A stretch of 52,524 nt of DNA, taken from positions 1 through 52,524 of the forward strand of contig CACWLG010000024.1 of the NCBI GenBank assembly GCA_902761635.1, read 5' to 3'. The DNA is from Oscillospiraceae bacterium (GTDB lineage Bacteria > Bacillota > Clostridia > Oscillospirales > Oscillospiraceae). A model generated the notes under the pieces. It did no database searches. It was not told where the DNA came from and was given only the letters and a program-made list of their open reading frames with translations. This document shows, piece after piece, positions 7,531 through 15,457 of this stretch. The translations under genes were made by a program, and so were the position numbers. Position 1 is the first letter of the stretch; every line of letters starts with the position of its first letter.

Positions 7531-10500
7531 TCACTGCCTGTGCTTTACCAGCTCGCGCAGGGTTTTATAGAGATTCTCCGGCTCTACGGGCTTGGAAAGG
7601 TGCGCGTTCATGCCCACGTGCAGCGAATTCTGCACATCTTCATCAAAGGCGTTGGCGGTCATGGCGATGATGGGGATCTCCCTGGCATCGGGACGCGGGA
7701 GCGCGCGGATCGCGGCGGTGGCCTTCAGGCCGTCCATCACAGGCATGCGCACATCCATCAGAATCGCGTCGTAGTAATCTGCCTCATGCTGCGAGAACAT
7801 GTCCACGGCGATCTGGCCGTTCTCGGCATGCTCGGAGCGGATGCCCTCCATTTCCAGGAGATCCGTCAGAATCTCGGCGTTGAGGTCGATGTCCTCCGCC
7901 ATCAGCACGCGCAGACCCTCGAGAGAGTCCGGCTCCTCTGCGGCAGCGGGCTTCGGCTTCGGTGCTGCAATGTCGCCGCGCTTGAGCAGGATCGAGTGCA
8001 GCTCGTTGAGCACGCTGTCGGTAAAGAGGGGCTTGGAGACAATGCCGGAGATACCGAACTGCCTGGCCGGTTCCTGAATATCGTCCCAGCTGTAGCCGGT
8101 GAGGATCAGGATGGAGGTCTGCCCCTTGTCGAACTTGCGCACGCACTCGGCCAGCGCAAGCCCGTCCATCCCGGGCATGTACATATCCGTCATCAGGATC
8201 TGGTAGGGCTCGCCCTTGTCCCAGCAGGAGCGAATGCGGTTGAGCGCCTCGGGGGCATCAGAGGCGGTGTCGGCCTCGATGCCGATGTCGTGCAGCACAA
8301 TGCGCGCATGCTCCAGCGCCACCTCGTCGTCATCCACCACCAGGATGCGCAGGCCCTTCGGGAGGCTCGCGTGCTGGTCCTGGCTGAAGCTGCGCGCGGA
8401 GGGCTTGAGCGTTACCGTGACCGTGAAGGTGGTCCCGACGCCCTTTTCGCTCTCCACGGAGATATCACCGTTCATCATTTCCACGAGGTTTTTGGTGATG
8501 GCCATGCCGAGGCCCGTGCTGCCGTAGCGGTTGGCGGTGCCGGAATCCTCCTGGGAGAAGGTGTCGAAAATCTTCGGCAGGAATTCCTTGCTCATGCCGA
8601 TGCCGGTGTCCTTCATGAGAAAGCGCAGGGTGCACTGATCTGCGGTGCGGGCGATCTGCTCGACCGTAAAGGTGACGCTGCCGGACTCGGGCGTGAATTT
8701 GACGGCGTTGCCGAGAATGTTGATGAGCACCTGCTTGAGCTTCATGGAGTCGCCGATATAAAAATCGCAGACCTGACCGATGATGTTGCAGGAATAGTTC
8801 AAGCCCTTGTCCTGGCACTGGCCGTTGATGATGACGTTGACCTGATCGAGGAAGTCGCGGAAGGCAAATTCCTCCTCCTTGAGGACCATACGCCCGGACT
8901 CGATGCGGCTCATGTCCAGAATGTCGTTGATAAGACTCAGAAGATGCCGGGCGCTGGCGCCGATCTTTTCAAGATGCTCGCGCGTGCGCGGCGGCAGATC
9001 CGGCTCCTTCAGGGCAATGTTGTCCAGGCCGATGATGGCGTTCATGGGGGTGCGGATCTCATGGCTCATATTGGACAGGAAGCTGGTTTTGGCGCGGCTG
9101 GATTCCTCGGCGAGGGCCTTTTCGCGCTCCACCTTCTTTTCACGCTTGTGGATCGTGTCGTAGATGTTCACAAGCGTCACCACGGAGATGACCACAAAGA
9201 CGATCTGCACAAGGCTTTTTTGCCACAGCGCGTCGCTGATGCTCTCAAGCTGCCTGTCTACGTATTCCTCCGCCTCGAGCGGGTCCGGCGGCGTACCATT
9301 GCCGCTGTCGTCAATCTGCTGCTCATAATACTCGTGGATATTGTTCACAGCGTTGTACGCCACGGCCACGGAGCTCTGGCGCATCCAGACCAGGGAGGTG
9401 AAGAGCGTCAGCGAGAGCATGACGATCCACACGATGGTGGAGTGGCCCATGGACCGGGTCTGATCCCGTACAAGCAGCATGCGGAACACGATCAGGCCCA
9501 GCACGCTCCAGAGCGCGAGGATCAGGTAGGATTCCCTGGACAGGGCCGTCACGGCCAGCAGGTTCGGGATCAGATAATACAGCAGGAAGATCAGCGAGAT
9601 CACGACGCCGATGAGGCCGCAGGCGCTGACAAACCTGTCTTTTCTCCTGCGCGCAAGCTTCAGCGCGCAGGCGGAGGTGTAGGCGTAGACAATGGCCGCG
9701 CCGACCGTGGTCACGTCCACAATCCAGCCCACAGCCGTGCGGCCGAGGAGCGGGATGAAAACGGAAACCAGGAGGATCAGCAGCACCGCGTATCTCGGCA
9801 GGCCGTTTTTATCGAGCTGCCCGAGCTTCGCAGGCATCATCCCGTCCTTCGCCATGGCGTGCAGCAGGCGGCTTGCGGCGATGGTGTTGCCCACAAGGCC
9901 GGTGATGACGCCGCCGAGCACCGTAAAGACCAGGACAGGCGTGCCGACGGGCCCCATGGCCGTGCGCACCGCATAGAAGGTGGGCGCCGCCTCGCTGATA
10001 TCCAGATCCCCCAGCGCCGCGATGTACGCAGGCCAGCTTTCAAAGCCTGCCGGCTGGGTCGTCGCGGCGATGACTGCGAGCAGGGAATAGGCCGCAGCCC
10101 CTGTGAGCAGGGCGATGCCCATGACGGGCAGCGCCTTTGCTGCCGAAAAGCGAAATTCCGGCACCGAGTGGGAGATAGACTCAAACCCGACAAAGGCCCA
10201 GGGGGCCATTGCGACAATGGTCAGCACCCCCGCAAGAGGGGGTCTCCCCGGGGCAAAGGCGGGGGCGAGGGAGCTGAGCCCGCCCTCCAGCTTTGAGAAG
10301 ACGGACACGGAGCAGACCAGGACCCCGCCGAAGAGCAGGAGGGCCATCACGATCTGCACACGCAGGGCCGCCCTGCCGCGCAGGCACAGCAGAGAACAGA
10401 CGACCAGCGCCCCGATCGCCAGCAGCAGCTCTCCCAGATAGATGTCAAAGCCGGCGATGCGATAGTGCAGGCCGTGCTGGAAGATGCTGCCCAGCAGAAA

Positions 10501-10866
10501 ACGGCCGATCAGCGGCAGGGCGGTAGCGTTGGCCCAGATGACGGCCACATAGGTCAGCAGCAGAAACCAGGCGGCCACAAAGCCGTGGTCGAGGTCAAAG
10601 CTGCGTTTGACATAGCTGTAGGCGCCGCCCGCGTCCGGATATGTGCGGAGCATATAGGAATAGTTGACGCCCACGATGAGCATGATGAGCCCGCCGACGA
10701 CAATGCCGAGCACCGTGCCGAGAGGTCCCGCCACGGGCAGAAAGCTGTTGCCGGGCATCATGAACGCGCCCCAGCCGACAGCGCAGCCGAAGGACAGCGC
10801 CCAGGCGCCCAGCAGAGATATGCTGTGCGGGGCGTCGGCGCCTGCGTTTGAAAGCTTTGTATTCAT
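7531..10866 (-). CDS. APC-family amino acid permease fused to hybrid histidine kinase with two receivers
   Basis: In this 1111-residue protein, residues 1-475 are an APC-superfamily permease (GCAVGWGAFMMPG at the start, then DAGGAYSYVKRSF), with about 12 membrane segments. An extra loop (about 505-545) and another membrane segment (about 550-570) lead to a kinase with H-box SHEIRTP (H602), N-box around N720 (ILGNAVKF) and G-box DTGIG (753-757). Receiver 1 has D894 (MTDMYMP) and receiver 2 has D1038 (LMDVRMP). Permease-kinase fusions let a transporter or transporter-like sensor report substrate; CbrA uses an SSS-type transporter in the same way. Whether it still transports is unknown. The gene lies in an operon with an Hpt protein and a REC-GGDEF-EAL regulator. 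Confidence 0.9.
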   Translation of the reverse strand: MNTKLSNAGADAPHSISLLGAWALSFGCAVGWGAFMMPGNSFLPVAGPLGTVLGIVVGGLIMLIVGVNYSYMLRTYPDAGGAYSYVKRSFDLDHGFVAAWFLLLTYVAVIWANATALPLIGRFLLGSIFQHGLHYRIAGFDIYLGELLLAIGALVVCSLLCLRGRAALRVQIVMALLLFGGVLVCSVSVFSKLEGGLSSLAPAFAPGRPPLAGVLTIVAMAPWAFVGFESISHSVPEFRFSAAKALPVMGIALLTGAAAYSLLAVIAATTQPAGFESWPAYIAALGDLDISEAAPTFYAVRTAMGPVGTPVLVFTVLGGVITGLVGNTIAASRLLHAMAKDGMMPAKLGQLDKNGLPRYAVLLILLVSVFIPLLGRTAVGWIVDVTTVGAAIVYAYTSACALKLARRRKDRFVSACGLIGVVISLIFLLYYLIPNLLAVTALSRESYLILALWSVLGLIVFRMLLVRDQTRSMGHSTIVWIVMLSLTLFTSLVWMRQSSVAVAYNAVNNIHEYYEQQIDDSGNGTPPDPLEAEEYVDRQLESISDALWQKSLVQIVFVVISVVTLVNIYDTIHKREKKVEREKALAEESSRAKTSFLSNMSHEIRTPMNAIIGLDNIALKEPDLPPRTREHLEKIGASARHLLSLINDILDMSRIESGRMVLKEEEFAFRDFLDQVNVIINGQCQDKGLNYSCNIIGQVCDFYIGDSMKLKQVLINILGNAVKFTPESGSVTFTVEQIARTADQCTLRFLMKDTGIGMSKEFLPKIFDTFSQEDSGTANRYGSTGLGMAITKNLVEMMNGDISVESEKGVGTTFTVTVTLKPSARSFSQDQHASLPKGLRILVVDDDEVALEHARIVLHDIGIEADTASDAPEALNRIRSCWDKGEPYQILMTDMYMPGMDGLALAECVRKFDKGQTSILILTGYSWDDIQEPARQFGISGIVSKPLFTDSVLNELHSILLKRGDIAAPKPKPAAAEEPDSLEGLRVLMAEDIDLNAEILTDLLEMEGIRSEHAENGQIAVDMFSQHEADYYDAILMDVRMPVMDGLKATAAIRALPRPDAREIPIIAMTANAFDEDVQNSLHVGMNAHLSKPVEPENLYKTLRELVKHRQ

Positions 10867-10915
10867 TGCGCGAACCTTCCTCTCCTCTTACTGCCGGTGA
10901 ACGGCCCGGAAAGTA

Positions 10916-11287
10916 TCAGAGACTCTGCTCATACGCGTGAATCCCGTCGATCGTACGCTGGTACATGTCGTTGATCCTGGCGAGCTTGTCCTTGATTTCG
11001 TCGTCTGTATATTTTCTCGGATTGCCGGGGCGAAACTCCTCGGTGATCTCGCCGACGGCTTCGGCGAGCTTGTCAAAGCCCATGTTGGCGCATACGCCCT
11101 TCATGGCGTGGGCGCGCTCAAAAAGCTGGGTGGGGTCCATGCTTTCAGCGGCTGCCATGAGGGAGCCGTTGAGGTCGCTGCCGGGGAATTTCAGAACATA
11201 GCGGCTGATCAGCTTTTCCATTCTCATGATCTGAACGGCGTGGTCATAGTTGCCGTCAATCCGGGTGTACAGCTCCTGCAGTGTCAT
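10916..11287 (-). CDS. Hpt (histidine phosphotransfer) protein
   Basis: This 123-residue single-domain Hpt protein has its phospho-acceptor histidine in [14 protein letters not shown] (H60), preceded and followed by the helices expected for a four-helix bundle. It carries phosphate between receiver domains and has no catalytic function of its own. The start at 11287 is chosen because its ATG overlaps the stop of the preceding regulator (ATGA) and has AAGGAG upstream; an in-frame ATG 12 codons earlier lacks a ribosome binding site. It sits between two hybrid kinases and the REC-GGDEF-EAL protein, so it is the likely link between them. Confidence 0.92.
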   Translation of the reverse strand: MTLQELYTRIDGNYDHAVQIMRMEKLISRYVLKFPGSDLNGSLMAAAESMDPTQLFERAHAMKGVCANMGFDKLAEAVGEITEEFRPGNPRKYTDDEIKDKLARINDMYQRTIDGIHAYEQSL

Positions 11288-12987
11288 ACTTTTCGCTCCT
11301 TTTTCACTTTGATTTCCTTGCATATCAGTTTTTCAAACTCCTCCGCAGGCAGCGGACGGGAGAAATAATAGCCCTGTACATAGTCGCATCCGGCGTCCCG
11401 CAGCAGCGCGAGCTGGTGCTCGGTCTCCACGCCCTCAGCCACGACCGGGACCTTCAGATAACGCGCAATGTCGAGGATCAGCTCCACAAGGCGGAAGTCC
11501 CGGTTGTTCTCCTCGATGTTCTGGATGAACTTCATGTCCATCTTCAGCACATCAATGGGCAGGCTCGAGATGGTGTTGAGAGAGGAGTAGCCGGAACCGA
11601 AGTCGTCCATCTCGATATCAAAGCCCTTTTCACGCAGCTTCTGGATGACGGTGACAAGCTGCTCGGCATCGTCGGTATAGGCAGACTCCGTGATCTCAAG
11701 CTTGAAGTCCTTCGTGCTGAGGCCGTTATCCGCAATGAGCTTCAAAAGCCCCTTTTCAAGGCCCGGATCAAAGACCTCCGTCCGGGAGACGTTGACCGAC
11801 AGCGGCACCGTCATCCCGAGCTTTTCACGCCAGGCGGCGATCTGCCCGGCCGCCTCCGACCAGACATAGTTGTCCACCACATGGATGAGGCCGTTGCGCT
11901 CAAAGAGCGGGATAAAGTCACCGGGACTGATAAAGCCCAGCTCCGGATGGACCCAGCGCACCAGCGCCTCGGCGCTGTTCAGGCGCGGGGGATCGGACTG
12001 AACGTCGTATTTCGGCTGGTAGTAGACCCGGAACTGCCGTTCCTCCACAGCCTGACGCAGATCGTTGAGAAGGTGCTGAGAATAGAGCTCGCGTTTATAC
12101 ATGTCCTCATTGTAGATCATGAGGTGGGTCTTGTAGCTGCCGCGCACCAGGCTGCAGGCTGTATGCGCCCGGTCAAAGAGCGTGATCAGGGAGATCCCGT
12201 CAAAGCAGGTGCATACGCCCATGCGCAGGCGGACGGAGACGCGGTGCGAAAGCTCGTTGAGCTTCTGCTGGAAAAACTGCAGCACGGTGTGATAATCCTC
12301 ACAGTGCAGGCAGTAGAGGTCAAAACGGTCGGCGTCCCTGCGGCAGGCAATGCCCTCGGTCCCGCGCAGAAACTCGCGGATGGCGTCGCTCAGGGTGCGC
12401 AGGATCCTGTCGCCGAACACACGGCCGTTCAGGTCGTTGACAGAGTGGAAGCGCTCAATATTCACGACGACGGCGTCCATGCTCCAGTGGGGATGATAGA
12501 GGTGGATCTGCTCGGCGTATTCAAAGAAGAAGCCAGGGTTATATAGCCCCGTCAGCGAGTCGCGCTCGGCAGCGCGGATGAGCCGTCTGCCCTCGCTCAG
12601 CTCGATGATCCTCGCCACGCGGGCCAGGATCACCTCGTGCGCGTCGTAGGGCTTGGCGATGAAGTCCGCCGCCCCAAGCTGCAGAGCCCTGAGCTCCGCA
12701 TTTTTCTCGGCGGTGAGCACAATGATGGGGATGCTCCGCATCTGCTCATCGGCACGCATGCGCGCAAGCACCTCAAAGCCATCCATCACGGGCATCATCA
12801 GATCCAGCAGGACAATGGACAGGGTGTTCAGATGGGCCTGAATGATCTCCAGCGCTTCCAGACCGTTTTCCGCGTACAGGATCTCGTAATCGTTTTTCAG
12901 GATCATGCCCAGAATATCACGGTTGAGCGCCTGATCTTCAACCACCAGTACCTGACGCTGGCGTTTGATCTGTCCTGACTTTATCAT
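11284..12987 (-). CDS. Response regulator with degenerate GGDEF and EAL domains
   Basis: This 567-residue protein consists of a receiver domain (LVVEDQ start, phospho-acceptor in LLDLMMP, D62), a GGDEF-like domain beginning [16 protein letters not shown], and an EAL domain. The GGDEF signature is replaced by RRDADRFDL, so cyclase activity is unlikely. The EAL domain keeps [23 protein letters not shown] and EGVET, so it is probably a phosphorylation-controlled c-di-GMP phosphodiesterase. The start at 12987 has AAGGAGG 8 bases upstream; in-frame ATGs farther up do not. The gene is the likely output of the phosphorelay formed with the flanking hybrid kinases and the Hpt protein. Confidence 0.9.
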   Translation of the reverse strand: MIKSGQIKRQRQVLVVEDQALNRDILGMILKNDYEILYAENGLEALEIIQAHLNTLSIVLLDLMMPVMDGFEVLARMRADEQMRSIPIIVLTAEKNAELRALQLGAADFIAKPYDAHEVILARVARIIELSEGRRLIRAAERDSLTGLYNPGFFFEYAEQIHLYHPHWSMDAVVVNIERFHSVNDLNGRVFGDRILRTLSDAIREFLRGTEGIACRRDADRFDLYCLHCEDYHTVLQFFQQKLNELSHRVSVRLRMGVCTCFDGISLITLFDRAHTACSLVRGSYKTHLMIYNEDMYKRELYSQHLLNDLRQAVEERQFRVYYQPKYDVQSDPPRLNSAEALVRWVHPELGFISPGDFIPLFERNGLIHVVDNYVWSEAAGQIAAWREKLGMTVPLSVNVSRTEVFDPGLEKGLLKLIADNGLSTKDFKLEITESAYTDDAEQLVTVIQKLREKGFDIEMDDFGSGYSSLNTISSLPIDVLKMDMKFIQNIEENNRDFRLVELILDIARYLKVPVVAEGVETEHQLALLRDAGCDYVQGYYFSRPLPAEEFEKLICKEIKVKKERKV

Positions 12988-13098
12988 GTTGTTCCTCCTT
13001 GGGCAAGCGCTGATACAGCGGTTTTTTTCATCATCGCTCGCCATGAGGGCGCCTTTACCCTCTTTTGCAGTTGTCTGCAAAGATATTGATTGAATAAT

Positions 13099-14574
13099 TT
13101 ATGGTTTGATCAGTCTCCGCAACGTATCGCACAGCATGTCGATATCGGCGGGCTTGGGCAGGTGGGCGTTCATCCCGGCCTCCAGGGAGCTCTGCACGTC
13201 CTTCTCAAAGGCGTTGGCGGTCACGGCGATAATGGGCACGGTCCCGGCGTCCGGCCGGTTCAGGGCGCGGATCTGCCGCGTAGCCTCCAGCCCGTCCATC
13301 ACCGGCATGCGCAGGTCCATGAGCACGGCGTCATAGTAACCGACTTCGCTCCCGCAGAACATGTCCACCGCGATCTGCCCGTTGGCCGCCCGCTCGGACA
13401 GCATTTCTTCCATATCCAGCAGGTCCATCAGGATCTCGGCGTTGAGGTCGATATCCTCCGCCACCAGGATGCGCCGGCCCGCAAGCTCAACCTTCCCGGC
13501 CTCCTGCACCGGCGCTTCCTCCGCAGGCTGCGCGGACGCCGCGCCGAGCGTCATGACCACCGTAACGGTGGTGCCGACGCCCTTCTCACTCTGAATGTCG
13601 ATGCTGCCGTTCATGAGCTCGACAATGGTCTTGGTGATGGGCAGGCCCAGGCCGCTGCCGCCGCGGGGATTGGTGGGGCTTGCGTCCTCCCGGGAGAAGG
13701 GCTCAAACACATGGGGGAGATACTCCGCCGTCATGCCGATGCCGGTATCCTGTACGGTGAAGCGCAGGGTCCGCGTATCGTCGTCCGCGCCGATCTGCTC
13801 GACGCTGCATTGGATCCTGCCCGGGGCATCGGTGTACATCACGGCGTTTTCCGCAATGCTCTGCAGAACGTGCCAGATCTTGCTCTCATCGCCGATAAAT
13901 TCATCGTCGATGCTGCCGATGCGCTCACAGTTGTACGCAAGGCCCTTTTCCTGACACTGGGCGCTGATGGAGGAGTTGAGCTGCATCATGAGCTGCCCGA
14001 AGGAAAAGCGCGCGTTCTTGAGCGTGAGCGTCCCGGCGTCGATGTGCCCCATATCCAGCACATCGTTGATGAGGGTGAGCAGATGCCTGGCACTCGCGTC
14101 GATCTTGTCAAGATTGGCACGGCAGGCAGGCGGGATCCCCTTGTCCTCCTCCAGCAGGCGCAGCAGGCCCAGGATCGCGTTGAGGGGCGTGCGCATCTCA
14201 TGGCTCATGTTGGAGAGGAAATCCTCCTTGGCCCGGTTTGTGGCCTCCGCCGCCATCAGCTTTGCTTCAAGACGTTCGTTTTCATAGATATGGTTCGTAA
14301 TGCGCTGCAGCAGGTACACAACGATAAAAACAAAAATGCTGCCGCCGAAGAGAATGCCGGACACCAGAAGGTCAGGCTTCCCGAAAAAGGCGATCATGAG
14401 ATAGCCGATCAGAAACAGGATCAGCAGAACAGCCGGAATGAACAGGACCAGGCGCTCCCTGTCCCAGCCCCCATGCCCGCTGAGCTCGCGGGAGAAGCGG
14501 ATGTAGCTGTAGATGTTAAACACCATCAGAGCGCTGCCGAGATAGATCATCCCGTAAATCAAAATTTGAAGCAT
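13099..14574 (-). CDS. Membrane hybrid histidine kinase with receiver domain
   Basis: This is about 491 residues from the ATG at 14574, which has GGAGG 10 bases upstream. Three membrane segments in the first 95 residues have almost no extracytoplasmic domain. Then come a coiled linker, HisKA with SHEMRTP (H125), a HATPase_c domain (DTGIGM; GGSGLGLPI) and a C-terminal receiver with D420 in LMDLRMP. The kinase and receiver parts are close to those of the permease-kinase fusion in the same operon, including the FLSNMSHE stretch, which suggests duplication with a swapped sensor. It is the first gene of the minus-strand signalling operon. An upstream in-frame ATG would add 44 residues but lacks a binding site. 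Confidence 0.9.
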   Translation of the reverse strand: MLQILIYGMIYLGSALMVFNIYSYIRFSRELSGHGGWDRERLVLFIPAVLLILFLIGYLMIAFFGKPDLLVSGILFGGSIFVFIVVYLLQRITNHIYENERLEAKLMAAEATNRAKEDFLSNMSHEMRTPLNAILGLLRLLEEDKGIPPACRANLDKIDASARHLLTLINDVLDMGHIDAGTLTLKNARFSFGQLMMQLNSSISAQCQEKGLAYNCERIGSIDDEFIGDESKIWHVLQSIAENAVMYTDAPGRIQCSVEQIGADDDTRTLRFTVQDTGIGMTAEYLPHVFEPFSREDASPTNPRGGSGLGLPITKTIVELMNGSIDIQSEKGVGTTVTVVMTLGAASAQPAEEAPVQEAGKVELAGRRILVAEDIDLNAEILMDLLDMEEMLSERAANGQIAVDMFCGSEVGYYDAVLMDLRMPVMDGLEATRQIRALNRPDAGTVPIIAVTANAFEKDVQSSLEAGMNAHLPKPADIDMLCDTLRRLIKP

Positions 14575-14634
14575 ACAGGGCAGTCCTCCTTCCAACATCT
14601 TCCAGTCCCTGTGGAAGCTATCATTATTTAGACT

Positions 14635-14663
14635 ATTATAGTTGACAAGCGGGGAAATAGCAA
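14635..14663 (-). promoter_or_regulatory. Promoter of the phosphorelay operon
   Basis: On the minus strand, TTGCTA (14658-14663) and a perfect TATAAT (14635-14640) are separated by 17 bp. Transcription would begin near 14628 and run through the hybrid kinase, the EAL regulator, Hpt and the permease-kinase. Confidence 0.7.
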
Positions 14664-14721
14664 GAATATTTTCCTGTATTTCCCGGTCAATATCAGAGAG
14701 GTACACATTTGCAAGTGATGC

Positions 14722-14750
14722 TTGCAGGGGACAGGAGGCTCTGCTATAAT
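14722..14750 (+). promoter_or_regulatory. Promoter of the pgmB-GH65 operon
   Basis: TTGCAG (14722-14727) and TATAAT (14745-14750) are separated by 17 bp. This places the transcript start about 50 bp before the phosphoglucomutase ATG. Confidence 0.75.
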
Positions 14751-14806
14751 CGTATCATATGAGGCGGACGGCTGCCGCCTACACTGAGGAAACGGGGTAT
14801 GCAGGG

Positions 14807-15445
14807 ATGAAATACAAGGGCATTATTTTTGATCTGGACGGTGTGATCTGCTCCACCGACCATTACCACTACCTGGCCTGGAAGGCCCTGGCAGACAAAC
14901 TCGGCGCCTATTTTGACGAGTCCATCAACAACCGTCTGCGCGGCGTTTCGCGCATGGCAAGCCTTGACATCGTGCTCGAGCGCTATAACGGCACGCTCAC
15001 GGAAGAGGAAAAGCTCGCCGCGGCGGAGGAGAAGAACAACACCTATCGGGAGCTTCTCAAGCAGATGAGCCCCGCGGATCTCTCGCCCGAGGTGAAGGCG
15101 ACGCTGGACTGGCTGCGCGCCCAGGGCCTGCTTCTCGGCATCGGCTCCTCCAGCAAGAACACCAAGTTCATCCTCTCCCAGATCGGCCTCGGCGACTATT
15201 TTGACAAGATCTCCGACGGCACCAACATCACCCGCTCCAAGCCGGACCCCGAGGTCTTTCTCAAGGCGGCGGAGTATCTCGGCCTTGAGCCGAAGGACTG
15301 CCTTGTGGTGGAGGACGCAAAGGCCGGCGTAGAGGCCGCCCTTGCCGCCGGCATGGACGCCGCCGCCATCGGGGATGCTGTCTCCAGCGGACTTGCCACC
15401 TACAACCTCACACGGTTTTCGGATCTGATCGACTGCGTACAATAA
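14807..15445 (+). CDS. pgmB: Beta-phosphoglucomutase
   Basis: This haloacid-dehalogenase-fold protein of about 212 residues has the nucleophile motif FDLDGVI at residues 7-13, a cap domain with RGVSR, a GIGSSS motif and KPDPEVFL, followed by VVEDAKAGVEAA. These are the diagnostic beta-PGM segments. It converts beta-glucose 1-phosphate to glucose 6-phosphate in the cytoplasm. The GH65 phosphorylase that would supply beta-glucose 1-phosphate begins 12 bp downstream, which confirms the assignment over other HAD phosphatases. The ATG at 14807 is used because the fold starts directly there; its ribosome binding site is weak. Upstream in-frame codons show no domain. Confidence 0.92.
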   Translation: MKYKGIIFDLDGVICSTDHYHYLAWKALADKLGAYFDESINNRLRGVSRMASLDIVLERYNGTLTEEEKLAAAEEKNNTYRELLKQMSPADLSPEVKATLDWLRAQGLLLGIGSSSKNTKFILSQIGLGDYFDKISDGTNITRSKPDPEVFLKAAEYLGLEPKDCLVVEDAKAGVEAALAAGMDAAAIGDAVSSGLATYNLTRFSDLIDCVQ

Positions 15446-15457
15446 GGAGGGATCTGT

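Noticed and set aside
7432-10296. 954-codon open frame antisense to the permease-kinase gene
   Set aside because: Shadow frame of GC-rich coding DNA; His/Arg/Gly-rich with no domains, while the opposite strand has all motifs intact.
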